From GCA-002840015 sp033765245 (GTDB taxonomy: Bacteria > Pseudomonadota > Gammaproteobacteria > Xanthomonadales > Xanthomonadaceae): DNA of 17,351 nt. The translations under genes and the position numbers were made by a program. Where the stretch lies: contig JANRIF010000042.1 in the NCBI GenBank assembly GCA_033765245.1, forward strand, positions 1 to 17,351, read 5' to 3'. The notes under the pieces are model-generated. The model had not been told where the DNA came from, searched no databases, and saw nothing but the letters and a program-made list of their open reading frames with translations. Of this stretch, positions 7,301 through 13,905 are shown one piece after another; the stretch's first letter is position 1; the number at the start of each line of letters is the position of its first letter.

Positions 7301-8682
7301 GGCGACACCTCCTGGCCCAGTATGAAGTCCGAGACCGGCTGTCGTTTCGGGTCGTTGCGGTCATACAGCAGCGCGCCGTCCACGAACACCTTTTCGGCGT
7401 GGGCGTAGACGCTGAACGGGTTGCCACTCCACACCACCACGTCGGCCATCTTGCCGGCTTCCAGGGTGCCGGTCTTGTCGAGCACGCCAAGCGATTTCGC
7501 GGCGTTTTCGGTGAGCCAGCGCACCGCGCGTTCGGGTGGGATGTCGATGCCGATGCGTGCCGCCTTGCCCATCACTTTCGCGGCTTCCTGATTGAGTCGT
7601 TGGATGCCTTCGGCAGAATCCGAATGCACGATGGCGCAGCCGCCTTCGGGGCGATCCACCAGCGCGATGTTCTCCTGGATGCCGTCGAAGGCTTCCATCT
7701 TGAAGCCCCACCAGTCGGCCCAGAGCGCGCCGCAGATGTGTTCCTTGGCGAGTACGTCGGCCAGCTTGTAGGCCTCGACGCCGTGATGGAAGGCGGCAAT
7801 GCGGAAGCCGAATTCGCGCGCGAGATCGATCATGTTCGCCATCTCATCGGCGCGGTAGCAGTGGATGTGTACCTGTATCTCGCCCTTGAGCGCGCCGGCA
7901 AGCGTGTCCAGGCGCAGGTCGCGCTTGGGTGGTTTGGGCGGCTCGGCCTTCTTGTCGTTGGCGGCCTTGGCGCGCGCCTTGTCGTAGTCCTGCCACTGGG
8001 TGATGTATTCGCGTGCTTCGATGAAGGCGGCGCGATAGCCCGCCATGTTGCCCATCCGCGTCATCGGCGCCTGCATGCGCTCGCCGTAGACGCGCTTGGG
8101 GTTTTCGCCGCAGGCCATCTTCAGGCCATAGGGCGCGTCGGGGAATTTCATTGCCTGCATGGTGGTGGCGGGTACGTTCTTGAGGGTGACGCCGCGTCCG
8201 CCGATCAGGTTGGCGGAGCCGGGCAACACCTGCAGGGTCGTGATGCCGCCGGCCAGCGCGGCGGCGAAACCGGGGTCCTGTGGCCACACGCTGTGTTCGG
8301 CCCAGACTTGCGCGGTGACGGCCGAGGTCATCTCGTTGCCATCGCCGTGGGCATTCGCGTTGGGGCTTGAGTACACGCCCAGGTGCGAGTGGACGTCGAT
8401 CAATCCCGGTGTGACCCATTTGCCGTGGGCGTCGATCACGCGGGCATCGGCGGGTGCATCGAGCGCCTTGCCCACCGCTTGCACGCGGCCGTCGCGCAGC
8501 AGCAGGTCGGCATCGTCCAGACGCTGGCCGTCGCCGATCAGCACGGTGCCATGTCGGATGACGGTCACGCCATCGGCGATCGGGCGATAGGTGCTGGGGT
8601 AGGCTGGCGCATCGGCATCCGCTTGCGCGCCGTGGGGTAACAGCAGGGCCGCCATGAGGGCGGCGAGGGCAAGCAGGCGCAT
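7297..8682 (-). CDS. Exported metal-dependent amidohydrolase (imidazolonepropionase-like)
   Basis: This 461-residue protein starts at 8682 rather than the longer in-frame ATG at 8736, because MRLLALAALMAALLLPHGAQA is a clean signal peptide and GGGAG lies six bases before this ATG. Metal-site motifs are complete: H98-S99-H100 in TPGLIDVHSHLG, H272-I273-H274 in VHIHCYRADE, H299-H300 in FHHG, and D355 in VHSDSA. The C-terminal GTLEAGKMADVVVWSGNPF is the usual family ending. Members hydrolyse cyclic amides or peptide-like bonds (imidazolonepropionase, Xaa-Pro dipeptidase-like enzymes); the substrate here is unknown. An Ala/Lys/Pro-rich insertion (about residues 226-249) interrupts the domain. It is the first gene of a two-gene operon with the metal-site-less paralogue and probably acts in the periplasm. 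Confidence 0.9.
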   Translation of the reverse strand: MRLLALAALMAALLLPHGAQADADAPAYPSTYRPIADGVTVIRHGTVLIGDGQRLDDADLLLRDGRVQAVGKALDAPADARVIDAHGKWVTPGLIDVHSHLGVYSSPNANAHGDGNEMTSAVTAQVWAEHSVWPQDPGFAAALAGGITTLQVLPGSANLIGGRGVTLKNVPATTMQAMKFPDAPYGLKMACGENPKRVYGERMQAPMTRMGNMAGYRAAFIEAREYITQWQDYDKARAKAANDKKAEPPKPPKRDLRLDTLAGALKGEIQVHIHCYRADEMANMIDLAREFGFRIAAFHHGVEAYKLADVLAKEHICGALWADWWGFKMEAFDGIQENIALVDRPEGGCAIVHSDSAEGIQRLNQEAAKVMGKAARIGIDIPPERAVRWLTENAAKSLGVLDKTGTLEAGKMADVVVWSGNPFSVYAHAEKVFVDGALLYDRNDPKRQPVSDFILGQEVSP

Positions 8683-8707
8683 GGCGAACTCCCGAACCAA
8701 AGCGCCG

Positions 8708-8736
8708 ACAGTAGCGGCCGCGCCGGAAACTGCCAA
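8708..8736 (-). promoter_or_regulatory. Probable sigma-70 promoter of the amidohydrolase operon
   Basis: On the minus strand TTGGCA (8736-8731, five of six consensus bases) and TACTGT (8713-8708) are separated by exactly 17 bases. Transcription would start about 20 bases before the ATG at 8682, leaving room for the GGGAG site. The -10 is a weak match. Assigned by eye. Confidence 0.5.
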
Positions 8737-8761
8737 GTGCGGGGCATGACAAAGGGCGCCC

Positions 8762-8790
8762 TTGCCGGTGCCGGCGCGGCGGACTACATT
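8762..8790 (+). promoter_or_regulatory. Probable sigma-70 promoter of the FDFWLGEWDV gene
   Basis: TTGCCG (8762-8767) and TACATT (8785-8790) are 17 bases apart and end 35 bases before the ATG at 8826. It diverges from the amidohydrolase promoter, with the two cores only about 25 bases apart, so the two may influence each other. Assigned by eye. Confidence 0.5.
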
Positions 8791-8825
8791 CGCGACGGAC
8801 TACGAGCCTTTCGGAGGCTGCCGTT

Positions 8826-9380
8826 ATGCGTGAAGCACTGCTGGCTTGGTTGCTGGCATCAGCGGCGATGCCGCTCGCGGCGCAGGCGCCCCCGTCACCG
8901 GTACCAACGGCGCCACCGCCGCCCTGCGCGAGCGCGGCGCACCGTCAGTTCGATTTCTGGCTGGGCGAGTGGGACGTTTGGGTGCAGGGCCAGGTGAACG
9001 GCCACAACACCATCACGCGCGGGGCCGATGGTTGCGTGCTGAGCGAGCACTGGCGCAGCGTGCGCGGCACCGAAGGGCACAGCATGAACGTCTATGACGC
9101 GGCCTATGGCGTGTGGCGCCAGTTCTGGGTCGGCGGCGATGGCGGTGTGCTCGATCTGCGCGGCGGTATCCGCGATGGCGCCATGGTGATGTCGGGCAAG
9201 GTGCGCCAAGCCGACGGCAGGGAGCAGGCGCAACGCATCACTTGGACGCCACAGGCAGATGGCAGCGTCGAGCAGCGCTGGGAAACCTCCGACGACGGCG
9301 CGCAGTGGGCCATCGTGTTCCTTGGCGAATACCGACGCGTCGCCGGCTTGGCACCGCCCCCGGTCGCGCCCGCCGAATAA
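8826..9380 (+). CDS. Small secreted protein with FDFWLGEWDV motif (DUF1579-like)
   Basis: This 184-residue protein has a signal peptide (MREALLAWLLASAAMPLAAQA), then a proline-rich spacer and the motif RQFDFWLGEWDVWVQG at about residues 40-55. The rest is built of short beta strands rich in Trp, Gly and Asp (LSEHWRSVRGTEG, DAAYGVWRQFWVGGDGG, QRWETSDDG), suggesting a lipocalin-like or DUF1579-like beta barrel. The mature part has two cysteines (PPPPCAS and ADGCVLS) that could form a disulfide. GGAGG lies eight bases before the ATG. Proteins of this type bind or carry small ligands in some annotations, but no activity is established and I do not assign one. Family placement is tentative; reality of the gene is well supported. 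Confidence 0.78.
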   Translation: MREALLAWLLASAAMPLAAQAPPSPVPTAPPPPCASAAHRQFDFWLGEWDVWVQGQVNGHNTITRGADGCVLSEHWRSVRGTEGHSMNVYDAAYGVWRQFWVGGDGGVLDLRGGIRDGAMVMSGKVRQADGREQAQRITWTPQADGSVEQRWETSDDGAQWAIVFLGEYRRVAGLAPPPVAPAE

Positions 9381-9470
9381 GCGCGTTTCCTCCACCACGT
9401 CCAACCTGAGCGGTGGGTGGCCCCGCACGGGCGCGCGGCGTTGCGTTCCAGTTATGCGCCAGCTTCGCAT

Positions 9471-9476
9471 TACAAT
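9471..9476 (+). promoter_or_regulatory. Candidate -10 element for AMP nucleosidase gene
   Basis: TACAAT matches five of six -10 consensus bases and lies 21 bases before the ATG at 9498. It is framed by a small palindrome, GCATT/AATGC (9468-9479). No good -35 is found at 16-18 bases upstream; TTGCGT (9441-9446) is 24 bases away. The promoter is therefore tentative. Confidence 0.3.
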
Positions 9477-9497
9477 GCCAAAAACAGCGAGCACCGC

Positions 9498-10274
9498 ATG
9501 AAGACCAAGCAAGAGATCGTCAACAACTGGCTACCGCGTTACACCGGCGTCCCGGTCGAGGAGTTCGGCCCCCACATCCTGCTCACCAATTTCGGCGGTT
9601 ACCTGGACGTGTTCTGTCGCCTCACCGGCGCCACCCTGCGCGGTACCGACCGGCCGATGCCCAGCGCCACCCACGACGGCATCACCATGATCAACTTCGG
9701 CATGGGCAGCGCCAATGCCGCCACGGTGATGGATTTGTTGACCGCGTTCGACCCCAAGGCGGTGCTGTTTCTAGGCAAATGCGGCGGGCTCAAGCGCAAG
9801 AACCAGTTGGGCGATCTGATCCTGCCGATCGCGGCGATCCGCGGCGAGGGCACGTCCACCGACTACCTGCTGCCGGAAGTGCCGGCGCTACCGGCGTTCG
9901 CGCTGCAACGCGGCGTGTCCACCATGATCCGCGACCTCGGCCACGACTACTGGACCGGCACCGTATACACCACCAACCGTCGGGTCTGGGAGCACGACGA
10001 GGAGTTCAAGGAGTACCTGCGCAAGCTGCGCTGCATGGCGATCGACATGGAAACCGCCACGATCTTTTCGGTCGGCTTCGCCAACGGCATTCCGGCCGGC
10101 GCGCTGCTGCTGGTATCGGATCAGCCGATGATCCCGGAAGGGGTAAAGACCGAAGCCTCCGACCGCAAGGTCAGCGAGGGCTTCGTGGAGACCCACATCA
10201 CCATCGGCATCGAAGCGCTCAAGTTGGTGCGTCGCCACGGCAAGAGCGTGAAGCACCTGCGCTTCGACGATTGA
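9498..10274 (+). CDS. amn: AMP nucleosidase, short form
   Basis: This 258-residue protein starts at ATG 9498, chosen over the in-frame ATG at 9417 because the protein family begins MKTKQEIVNNWLPRYTG. It belongs to the nucleoside phosphorylase/nucleosidase superfamily and should hydrolyse AMP to adenine and ribose 5-phosphate in the cytoplasm, contributing to purine balance. Visible motifs are INFGMGSANAAT (about 65-76), FLGKCGG (91-97), DYWTGTVYTTNRRVWEHD, DMETA (E185, expected to contact the ribose) and LLVSDQP (D208, expected catalytic acid). It lacks the extra N-terminal regulatory domain of the longer E. coli-type enzyme and resembles the compact form known from Bacteroidetes. The Shine-Dalgarno is weak (AGCGAG). 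It appears monocistronic and ends at a strong hairpin. Confidence 0.92.
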   Translation: MKTKQEIVNNWLPRYTGVPVEEFGPHILLTNFGGYLDVFCRLTGATLRGTDRPMPSATHDGITMINFGMGSANAATVMDLLTAFDPKAVLFLGKCGGLKRKNQLGDLILPIAAIRGEGTSTDYLLPEVPALPAFALQRGVSTMIRDLGHDYWTGTVYTTNRRVWEHDEEFKEYLRKLRCMAIDMETATIFSVGFANGIPAGALLLVSDQPMIPEGVKTEASDRKVSEGFVETHITIGIEALKLVRRHGKSVKHLRFDD

Positions 10275-10294
10275 GAGATGGCTCGGCGAGCGTA

Positions 10295-10319
10295 CCGCCG
10301 CGCCGCTGGGGCGCGGCGG
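10295..10319. terminator. GC-rich hairpin between convergent genes
   Basis: A perfect 10-bp stem (10295-10304 with 10310-10319) closes a 5-base loop, 21 bases after the AMP nucleosidase stop and seven bases before the stop of the minus-strand lipoprotein-like gene. No T-tract is present. Bidirectional use is inferred from position. Confidence 0.6.
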
Positions 10320-10325
10320 CGACGT

Positions 10326-10634
10326 TCACCAGATGATGGAGAGCGACACCACGTCGGCTTTGCCGTTCTCGACGCGGGCCTTGCATTGCACCGTCTGTTT
10401 TTCTTCGTTGGTCATGCCGGGGTTGATCAGCAGTCCACCCGACATCGCGATCGCGCCGGTGCCGTCGTCGGCGGCGCTGGCCTGCATTGCGGTCCGGTCC
10501 AGGCGGAACTCCTTGCCCACGAGCTTTTGTGCCACCGCGTCGGCGCAGGCTTCGAGCGCCTGCGCTTTGGGGTCTTTCGCGCAGCCGCCCGTGCAGGCAA
10601 CCGCCACCATCAGTGCCATCGTTCGCCAGAACAT
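10326..10634 (-). CDS. Small putative lipoprotein or periplasmic protein
   Basis: This 102-residue protein has a signal sequence (MFWRTMALMVAVACTGGC) ending in a lipobox-like TGGC at Cys18, followed by AKDPKAQ. The -3 residue is Thr rather than Leu/Val, so lipidation is likely but not certain; Ala at +2 would send it to the outer membrane. The mature part has two further cysteines (EACADAV and TVQCKARV) that may pair, a short helical segment (AQALEACADAVAQKLVGKEF) and a C-terminal VVSLSIIW strand. GGGAGG stands six bases before the ATG. I do not recognise the family. It stands alone between two hairpins, and a 10-bp palindrome upstream (10700-10725) may control it. Confidence 0.7.
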   Translation of the reverse strand: MFWRTMALMVAVACTGGCAKDPKAQALEACADAVAQKLVGKEFRLDRTAMQASAADDGTGAIAMSGGLLINPGMTNEEKQTVQCKARVENGKADVVSLSIIW

Positions 10635-10699
10635 TGCTTGCCTCCCTGTCGATCAGCCCCTCCCGGCGGGCGACCCAGGGCGCCAGCCGGCTGCTATCG

Positions 10700-10725
10700 T
10701 CACGAGTGAAATCAATCACTCGTGA
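10700..10725. repeat. Perfect 10-bp inverted repeat, operator-like
   Basis: TCACGAGTGA (10700-10709) and TCACTCGTGA (10716-10725) are exact reverse complements with a 6-base AT-rich spacer. The site lies 66-91 bases upstream of the lipoprotein-like gene start and about 100 bases past the glutaredoxin gene stop, both on the minus strand. It could be a repressor or activator site for the former or a terminator for the latter. The absence of a T-tract favours a protein-binding site slightly. Confidence 0.55.
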
Positions 10726-10768
10726 GGCAAATTAGCGCAAATACTCAGTCAATGCCAATGCTGGCGCC

Positions 10769-10782
10769 GTGGCGCTCGCCAC
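10769..10782 (-). terminator. Short hairpin downstream of glutaredoxin gene
   Basis: GTGGC (10769-10773) pairs with GCCAC (10778-10782) across a 4-base loop, 45 bases after the glutaredoxin gene stop. It is short and lacks a T-tract. Listed only as a possible transcript end. Confidence 0.25.
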
Positions 10783-10826
10783 AGCCGGCGGCCTTGCGCG
10801 TTTCGGCGATGTCGGGACGGCGCCAA

Positions 10827-11756
10827 TCAGTAACGCGCGACTGACGGGTCGATGCGTTGCGACCAGGCATCGATGCCGCCTTCGACGTTGAACAGCCGGC
10901 GGAAACCCAGGCCGCGGAAATGCTCGGCCGCCTGCTGGCTGGAGTTGCCGTGGTGGCACAGGAACGCCAGCGGCGTGTCCTTGGGCAGCGCCGCCAGATG
11001 CGGCAGGCTGTCCTCGTCCAGCACCTCGTGCGCGCCCGGAAACGGCGCCAGCGCGCGATCCGCAGCGGGGCGGATGTCGAGCACGCGGATGTCGCCGTCG
11101 CGCAGGCGCTGTTGCAGCGCTTCCACCGTCAGCGACAACACCGCCGGCGGGGCATTGGGGTTGCGGATCGCCAGGCCGGCGCCGCGCATGTCTTCGATCC
11201 AGTCGATCTCGATCCCATTGGCGCGCGGCGCGCTGATCACGTCGACGTGCACGTCGATGCCTTGCGCATGCGCCACCAGCTCGTTGCCGGCGATCTCCTT
11301 GAGCGCCAATTGCGCGATGAACGCGGGGTCGACGCTCAGGTGCACACCGATGCCGGGCGCGGCATCCGCCACCGCGCGAGCGATCACCTCGGCGGCGGCC
11401 GGGCTGATGTGGAGGGTCGGCACGGTGCGATCCGGCGCCGGCAGGCCCAGCAGTTCGTGCAGTTCGCCGCTGTTGGCGATCTGCTCGATGATGTCGGAGC
11501 CGCCGACCAGTTCGCCACCGATGTACAACTGCGGAATGGTCGGCCAACTGCCATAGACCTTGATGCCTTCGCGGATTTCCGGGTCGGCCAGCACGTCCAC
11601 GCTGTGGAAGGACACACCGAGCCCGCTCAGGATGCCGGTAGCCTTGGCGGAAAACCCGCAGCGCGGCGCAGCGGGCTCACCCTTCATGAACAGCACGATG
11701 CGATGGGCGTCGAGCAGCGACTGGATGCGGGTGCGGACGGCGGGGTCGAGCGACAT
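10827..11756 (-). CDS. grxD: Monothiol glutaredoxin fused to A-type-like and rhodanese domains
   Basis: The 309 residues form three domains. Residues 1-108 are a Grx4/GrxD monothiol glutaredoxin with CGFS (C33) after FMKGEPAAPR and the glutathione-contact motifs WPTIPQLYI and GGSDII. Residues 115-205 match the IscA/HesB A-type fold (ISPAAAEVIARAV; GIEIDWIEDMRGAGLAIRNPNAPP) but contain no cysteine, so they cannot bind iron-sulfur as A-type carriers do. Residues 207-305 are a rhodanese-like domain (LDIRPAADRALAPFPGA) with a CHHGNSS loop and active-site C267. CGFS glutaredoxins normally carry [2Fe-2S] clusters between assembly and target proteins; the rhodanese could handle persulfide sulfur for the same process. 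Similar long GrxD proteins are, to my knowledge, annotated in Xanthomonadales. CGGAG lies six bases before the ATG. It appears monocistronic. Confidence 0.92.
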   Translation of the reverse strand: MSLDPAVRTRIQSLLDAHRIVLFMKGEPAAPRCGFSAKATGILSGLGVSFHSVDVLADPEIREGIKVYGSWPTIPQLYIGGELVGGSDIIEQIANSGELHELLGLPAPDRTVPTLHISPAAAEVIARAVADAAPGIGVHLSVDPAFIAQLALKEIAGNELVAHAQGIDVHVDVISAPRANGIEIDWIEDMRGAGLAIRNPNAPPAVLSLTVEALQQRLRDGDIRVLDIRPAADRALAPFPGAHEVLDEDSLPHLAALPKDTPLAFLCHHGNSSQQAAEHFRGLGFRRLFNVEGGIDAWSQRIDPSVARY

Positions 11757-11783
11757 GGGAAACTCCGAGGTAGCGGTGGCGTC

Positions 11784-11789
11784 ATTCTA
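11784..11789 (-). promoter_or_regulatory. Candidate -10 of glutaredoxin gene
   Basis: On the minus strand TAGAAT (five of six consensus bases) lies 27 bases before the ATG at 11756. No good -35 is present at 16-18 bases further upstream, so the promoter may need an activator or may be elsewhere. Confidence 0.3.
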
Positions 11790-11861
11790 CCTGCAGGCTT
11801 CATTGTGCAGACGGTGGTGGTGCGCTGGTCCGACCAGTGGGCGGTCAATCGCTGCGCGAGC

Positions 11862-11923
11862 GGAGCGCGCTTGCGCGACAGGTCTGTGGCCGACCGAGCA
11901 CCTGTCGCCCGCAAGCGGCCTCC
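11862..11923. repeat. REP-like imperfect palindrome
   Basis: A nested inverted repeat: GCGACAGGT (11875-11883) with ACCTGTCGC (11900-11908), flanked by GCTTGC (11869-11874) with GCAAGC (11911-11916), and outermost GGAG (11862-11865) with CTCC (11920-11923). On the minus strand it reads GTGGGAGGCCGCTTGCGGGC, which recalls the GTGGGAG...GCTTGC REP elements of Pseudomonas and Xanthomonadales. It occupies the 198-base gap between the glutaredoxin gene start and the SGNH hydrolase stop; nothing else in that gap looks coding. Confidence 0.6.
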
Positions 11924-11954
11924 CACAAGAGTTTTCGAAGCGACGGGCTTGCGC

Positions 11955-12584
11955 TCAACGGGAGAACAGATGCGTGGCGATCGGCAGCGCGCGTTCGGCC
12001 CACAGCGCGTGCATTGCCGGGCCGGGGTGCAGGCCGTCGGCGGCTAGCATGCCGGGGCCGTTGGGGTGCTCGCGGCTGAGGTCGGTGATGTCGACGAATG
12101 GAACGCCGTGACGCTGAGCGATGACGCGGGCGCTGGCATTGTAGGCGTCGATCTCGGTGGCGATTTGCGCCGGCGAACGGGGCTGCGCTGCGGCGAACGG
12201 GGTCACGCCCCAGTCCGGAATCGACAGCACCAACACGCGCTCGGCGCGGTCGCCAGCCAGCGCGATGGCGCGTTCCAGCAGCGCGCTGAAGCGCGGCACG
12301 TAATCGGCGAGCGGATAGCCGCGGTACTGGTCGTTGACGCCGATCAGCAGCGACACCAGTTGCCAGCGGCCGAGCGGCCCGGCGGCGTCGATGGCGTCGG
12401 CCAGCTCGGCGCAACTCCAGCCGGTGCGCGCGATGATCCGCGGTGCGCCCAGCGCGTTGCCGTATTCGGCAAGCCCGGCCGCAAGGCGGTCGGGCCAGCG
12501 CTCGGCGGGGCTCACGCCCTCACCGATGGTGTAGGAATCGCCGAGCGCGAGGTAGCCGTGTTCGGCGCCGTCGCACGGCGTCAC
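11955..12584 (-). CDS. SGNH/GDSL hydrolase
   Basis: This 209-residue protein contains the SGNH blocks in order: GDSYTIGEG (nucleophile S17), G55 in RTGWSCAEL, N84 in IGVNDQYRG, and the D183-G-L-H186 dyad in ADGLHPGPAMHALWAE. It should hydrolyse an ester or thioester; the substrate is not predictable. No signal peptide is visible (MTPCDGAEHGYLALGDS), so it is probably cytoplasmic, unlike E. coli TesA. The start is GTG, directly after the TGA of the aminotransferase gene (TGAGTG), with AGGTGG upstream, so translation is coupled to the aminotransferase. No later start would leave block I intact, which supports the GTG choice. Confidence 0.9.
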   Translation of the reverse strand: MTPCDGAEHGYLALGDSYTIGEGVSPAERWPDRLAAGLAEYGNALGAPRIIARTGWSCAELADAIDAAGPLGRWQLVSLLIGVNDQYRGYPLADYVPRFSALLERAIALAGDRAERVLVLSIPDWGVTPFAAAQPRSPAQIATEIDAYNASARVIAQRHGVPFVDITDLSREHPNGPGMLAADGLHPGPAMHALWAERALPIATHLFSR

Positions 12585-13829
12585 TCACGCCACCTGACGA
12601 TTGCGCACGGCGGCGCCGCGGCGATCGAGTGCGCGTTCGATGCGGCCGAACACTTCGTGCAGTTGTGCCGGCTCGGGCAACAAGGTGACGCGGAAGTGAT
12701 TGCGGTAGCTCACATTGAAACTCGATCCGGGCACGATCAGCACGCTTTCGTGTTCCAGCAGATCGGCCGCGAAGGCATGATCGTCGAAGCCCAGCGCGGC
12801 ATCGCCAGTCACCGAGGGGAACGCATACAGCGCGCCGTCCGGGCGTTGCAGCGACAGCCAGCGGCTGCTCGCGCAGGCGGCGACGACCGCGCGGCGTGCC
12901 TCGAACAAACGCCCGCCGGGCGCGCACAGGGCGCCGATGGTGTCCGGTCCTTCCAGCGCCGCCGGGATCGCCCACTGCCCCGGCACGTTGGCGCATAGGC
13001 GCAGTGCGCCGAGCAGGTCGAGTGCGTGGTGGTAGTTGGCGGTGCGGCGATGATCGCCGGTGAGCACCGCCCAGCCGACCCGGTAGCCGCAGGCGCGATG
13101 CACCTTCGACAGCCCACCGAAACTCAGGCACGGCACGTCGCCCGCGAGCGGCGCCAACGGCTCGAAGCGCGCGCCGTCGTAGGTGATGCCGTCGTAGATC
13201 TCATCGCTCATCAGCAGCAAGCCGTGCCGACGCGCCAGCTCCACCAGCGCTTCGAGCAGGGCGCGCGGGTACACCGCGCCGGTGGGATTGTTGGGGTTGA
13301 TCAGCACCAGCGCGCGGGTGCGCGGGGTGATCAGCGAGGCGATCTCGTCCGGGTCGGGCAGAAAGCCGGCGTCGGCGGCGCAGCGGTAGTAGACGGGGTT
13401 GCCGTCATTGAGCAGGGTGGCGGCGCTCCACAGCGGATAGTCGGGGCTGGGCAGCAACACCTCGTCGCCGGGATCGAGCAGCGCGCGCAGCGCCAGATCG
13501 ATCAATTCGCTGACGCCGTTGCCGACGAACACCGCGTTGGCATCGATGCCGCCCACGCCGCGAGCCGCGAACTGCCGGGCGATCGCCTCGCGCGCCGCGA
13601 CCAGGCCCTGCTGATGGCCGTAAGCGTCGCTCTGGGTCAGTCCGCCGACCAGCGCCTGCTGCAGGTGCTCGGGCGCGCGAAATCCGAAGGCGCCGGGGTT
13701 GCCGATATGCAGCTTGATCAGCTCGCGGCCCTGGGCTTCCAGTTCGCGCGCGCGGCGGGCCAGCTCGCCGCGGATTTCGTAGCGCACCTGGCTCAGGCGG
13801 GTGCGGGTGTGCAGAGGGGGCAGGGTCAT
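12585..13829 (-). CDS. alaA: Alanine-type aminotransferase (class I/II, PLP-dependent)
   Basis: This 414-residue fold-type I aminotransferase closely follows the AlaA pattern: N-terminal LSQVRYEIRGELARRARELE, LHIGNPGAFGF, SDAYGHQQGL, LPSPDYPLW, LINPNNPTGAVY, SDEIYDGITYDG, the PLP lysine K242 in FGGLSKVHRACGYRVGW, LRLCANVPGQWAI, and RVTLLPEP with the substrate-carboxylate arginine. The expected reaction is pyruvate plus glutamate to alanine plus 2-oxoglutarate in the cytoplasm. No good Shine-Dalgarno precedes the ATG at 13829, but alignment to AlaA puts the start there, so initiation may be weak or leaderless. It forms a two-gene unit with the SGNH hydrolase and diverges from rsgA across 76 bases. 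Confidence 0.92.
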   Translation of the reverse strand: MTLPPLHTRTRLSQVRYEIRGELARRARELEAQGRELIKLHIGNPGAFGFRAPEHLQQALVGGLTQSDAYGHQQGLVAAREAIARQFAARGVGGIDANAVFVGNGVSELIDLALRALLDPGDEVLLPSPDYPLWSAATLLNDGNPVYYRCAADAGFLPDPDEIASLITPRTRALVLINPNNPTGAVYPRALLEALVELARRHGLLLMSDEIYDGITYDGARFEPLAPLAGDVPCLSFGGLSKVHRACGYRVGWAVLTGDHRRTANYHHALDLLGALRLCANVPGQWAIPAALEGPDTIGALCAPGGRLFEARRAVVAACASSRWLSLQRPDGALYAFPSVTGDAALGFDDHAFAADLLEHESVLIVPGSSFNVSYRNHFRVTLLPEPAQLHEVFGRIERALDRRGAAVRNRQVA

Positions 13830-13892
13830 GAGCGGAGCGGCCCGGTTGGGCGTGGGAATGGAGTTTCAAGAGTAACGTTTATTGGCGCGCGC

Positions 13893-13898
13893 TACACT
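13893..13898 (+). promoter_or_regulatory. Candidate -10 close to rsgA start
   Basis: TACACT ends seven bases before the rsgA ATG at 13906, and no Shine-Dalgarno is visible before that ATG. If this -10 is used the mRNA would be leaderless or nearly so. No good -35 is seen at normal spacing, so confidence is low. Confidence 0.25.
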
Positions 13899-13905
13899 GC
13901 CGGCC

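Noticed and set aside
6011..7408. Plus-strand open frame of 465 residues opposite the metal-site-less amidohydrolase
   Set aside because: Low-complexity Gly/Ala/Val/His composition, mirror of the real coding strand.
8683..8736. Upstream in-frame ATG for the amidohydrolase (18 extra residues)
   Set aside because: It would bury the signal peptide and overlap the probable promoter; the inner ATG has a proper ribosome site.
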